From positions 5,456,001-5,520,000 of the forward strand of contig NZ_JBDFMM010000001.1 in assembly GCF_047238265.1 (NCBI RefSeq): DNA of 64,000 nucleotides, written 5' to 3'. Below are positions 63,062-64,000 of this stretch, piece after piece (within the stretch, counting starts at the first letter, position 1; each line of letters opens with the position of its first letter). The notes below the pieces were generated by a model. The model was not told the DNA's origin. It worked only from the letters and a program-made list of their open reading frames with translations, and searched no databases. Both the position numbers and the translations under genes were made by a program. Source of the DNA: Paenibacillus_F sp047238265 (GTDB lineage Bacteria; Bacillota; Bacilli; Paenibacillales; NBRC-103111).

Positions 63062-63994
63062 ATGATCGTCGATCATTTGCGCGTGTTTGCAGCCGTAGCG
63101 GAACAGCGCCATTTTTCCCGGGCGGCGGAAGCCCTGAATATTTCCCAGCCCGGCGTCAGCCAGCATATCCGCAATCTGGAGCAGGAGTTCGGTGCCAAGC
63201 TCATGATCCGCTCGCCCAAGCAGGTCAAATTGACGGAAGCCGGGGAGCTTCTTTATGCGAGAGCCAAAAAAATTTTGCGCCTGTATGAAGAGGCCCGGCA
63301 GGAAATCGATGCTTTGCAGCATGTGGTGACGGGGTCTCTCAAAATCGGTGCCAGCTTTACGATCGGCGAATATATTCTTCCCCGTCTCCTGGCCGATTAC
63401 GCCAGGCATTACCCGAAGGTAGACATCCATTCCACCATCGCGAACACCGTCGAAGTCGTCCAGGGCGTGCGCCGCGATCATTTTCATATCGGGCTGATCG
63501 AGGGTGCCGCGGACGCTCCCGACGTGGAGATCGAGCCTTTTATGGAGGATGAGATGATTCTCATCGCCCCGCGCGATCATCCCCTGACCCGGGAACCGTT
63601 CAAGCTCCAGGCCCTTCAGAATCAGACCTGGGTTTGGCGGGAACCCGGTTCGGGAACGCGCGATTACAGCGACAGGCTGATCGCCGAATGGCAGCTGGGC
63701 GTAAAGCGCTCCTTTATGTTCAGCAGCTCCCAGAGCGTGAAGGAAGCGGTGTCCGCCGGGCTCGGGATCGCTATCTTATCGAGATGGATTGTGCGCAAGG
63801 AGCTCGAATCGGGGGAAATCGTCCATCTGGGGGCGGACGGACGCCGCTTGACCCGGACGCTGACGATGGTGCGCAGATCCGCCGGCGAGAATTCGAAGGC
63901 GCTTGAAATCTTCGTCCAGAAAGTCCGCGGCGCCCATGAGGCCATGCAGTTTCCCGGTCCCTCCGGACCCTTACCGGATTCTGTCCGCGGTTGA
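63062..63994 (+). CDS. LysR-family transcriptional regulator (YeiE/CysL-like)
   Basis: The 310-residue protein has an N-terminal winged helix (residues 1-60: DHLRVFAAVAEQRHFSRAAEALNISQPGVSQHIRNLE) and a C-terminal periplasmic-binding-like effector domain (about 90-295, LKIGASFTIGEYILPRLLADYARHYP). This type includes CysL of B. subtilis and YeiE of E. coli, linked to sulfur metabolism. Divergence from the yeiH-type gene fits control of that gene. ATG 63062 follows GGAGG nine bases upstream. The stop codon is six bases before the window end. Confidence 0.9.
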   Translation: MIVDHLRVFAAVAEQRHFSRAAEALNISQPGVSQHIRNLEQEFGAKLMIRSPKQVKLTEAGELLYARAKKILRLYEEARQEIDALQHVVTGSLKIGASFTIGEYILPRLLADYARHYPKVDIHSTIANTVEVVQGVRRDHFHIGLIEGAADAPDVEIEPFMEDEMILIAPRDHPLTREPFKLQALQNQTWVWREPGSGTRDYSDRLIAEWQLGVKRSFMFSSSQSVKEAVSAGLGIAILSRWIVRKELESGEIVHLGADGRRLTRTLTMVRRSAGENSKALEIFVQKVRGAHEAMQFPGPSGPLPDSVRG

Positions 63995-64000
63995 CCTCCT

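Overview
The window comes from a spore-forming Firmicute of the Paenibacillus group. The 16S rRNA 5' end at the left edge reads like Paenibacillus 16S. Most genes have their closest recognisable counterparts in Bacillus subtilis (yfmP/yfmO, nupNOPQ, swrC, uvsE, bmrCD, yvgN, gmuE, ytkL, yunF), and there are S-layer-homology (SLH) surface proteins and a CotD-like spore coat protein. Base composition is moderately GC-rich throughout, except for one sharply AT-rich block at about 38.0-42.1 kb. All statements rest on reading the sequence; no database search was run.

Layout. 0-4.3 kb: an rRNA operon leaves the window to the left with two tandem promoters, followed by a small unknown gene, two GNAT acetyltransferases, a nitrilase-family amidase and a methyltransferase. 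4.6-6.3 kb: MerR regulator and drug exporter (yfmP-yfmO), with a perfect 8-2-8 palindrome upstream and a 13-bp tandem repeat behind. 6.5-11.6 kb: Leloir galactose genes galK-galE-galT with a divergent AraC regulator; galT carries a one-base frameshift. 11.6-15.8 kb: a compact five-gene operon pairing an Lgt-like membrane protein with a radical SAM enzyme that has the cysteine layout of the MJ0619/tetraether synthase family, plus three membrane-associated proteins of unknown function. 15.9-20.7 kb: BmpA-type nucleoside ABC importer. 21-25.8 kb: threonine dehydratase and an RND exporter with an Ala/Gly/Pro-rich insert. 26-30.8 kb: a YcdB/SLH surface protein (frameshifted), UV endonuclease, azoreductase and a small membrane protein. 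31.2-38 kb: bmrCD multidrug exporter behind a leader-peptide attenuator, then a bd-type quinol oxidase.

38.3-42.1 kb is the AT-rich block: a BlaI-type repressor with double MecI-like operators, an M56 (BlaR1-like) membrane protease whose extracellular domain is homologous to a separately encoded secreted protein next door, and a divergent sigma factor. It looks acquired and self-contained. 42-52 kb: aldo-keto reductase, sodium symporter, a Fur-controlled siderophore ABC transporter without a binding protein, fructokinase, and an HtrA-type protease with three extra C-terminal domains. 52-64 kb: a LysM/coiled-coil protein, a giant SLH/Ig-like surface protein (frameshifted), DUF72, CotD-like, DUF445 and UPF0173 proteins, and a YeiH-type exporter with a divergent LysR regulator.

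Two patterns cross gene boundaries. Three genes (galT, the YcdB/SLH gene and the Ig-like giant) are each broken by one extra base, which could be true decay or assembly error. A 53-bp palindromic repeat occurs once after the azoreductase gene and once, in frame, inside the YeiH-type gene. No transposase, CRISPR array or tRNA gene was seen.
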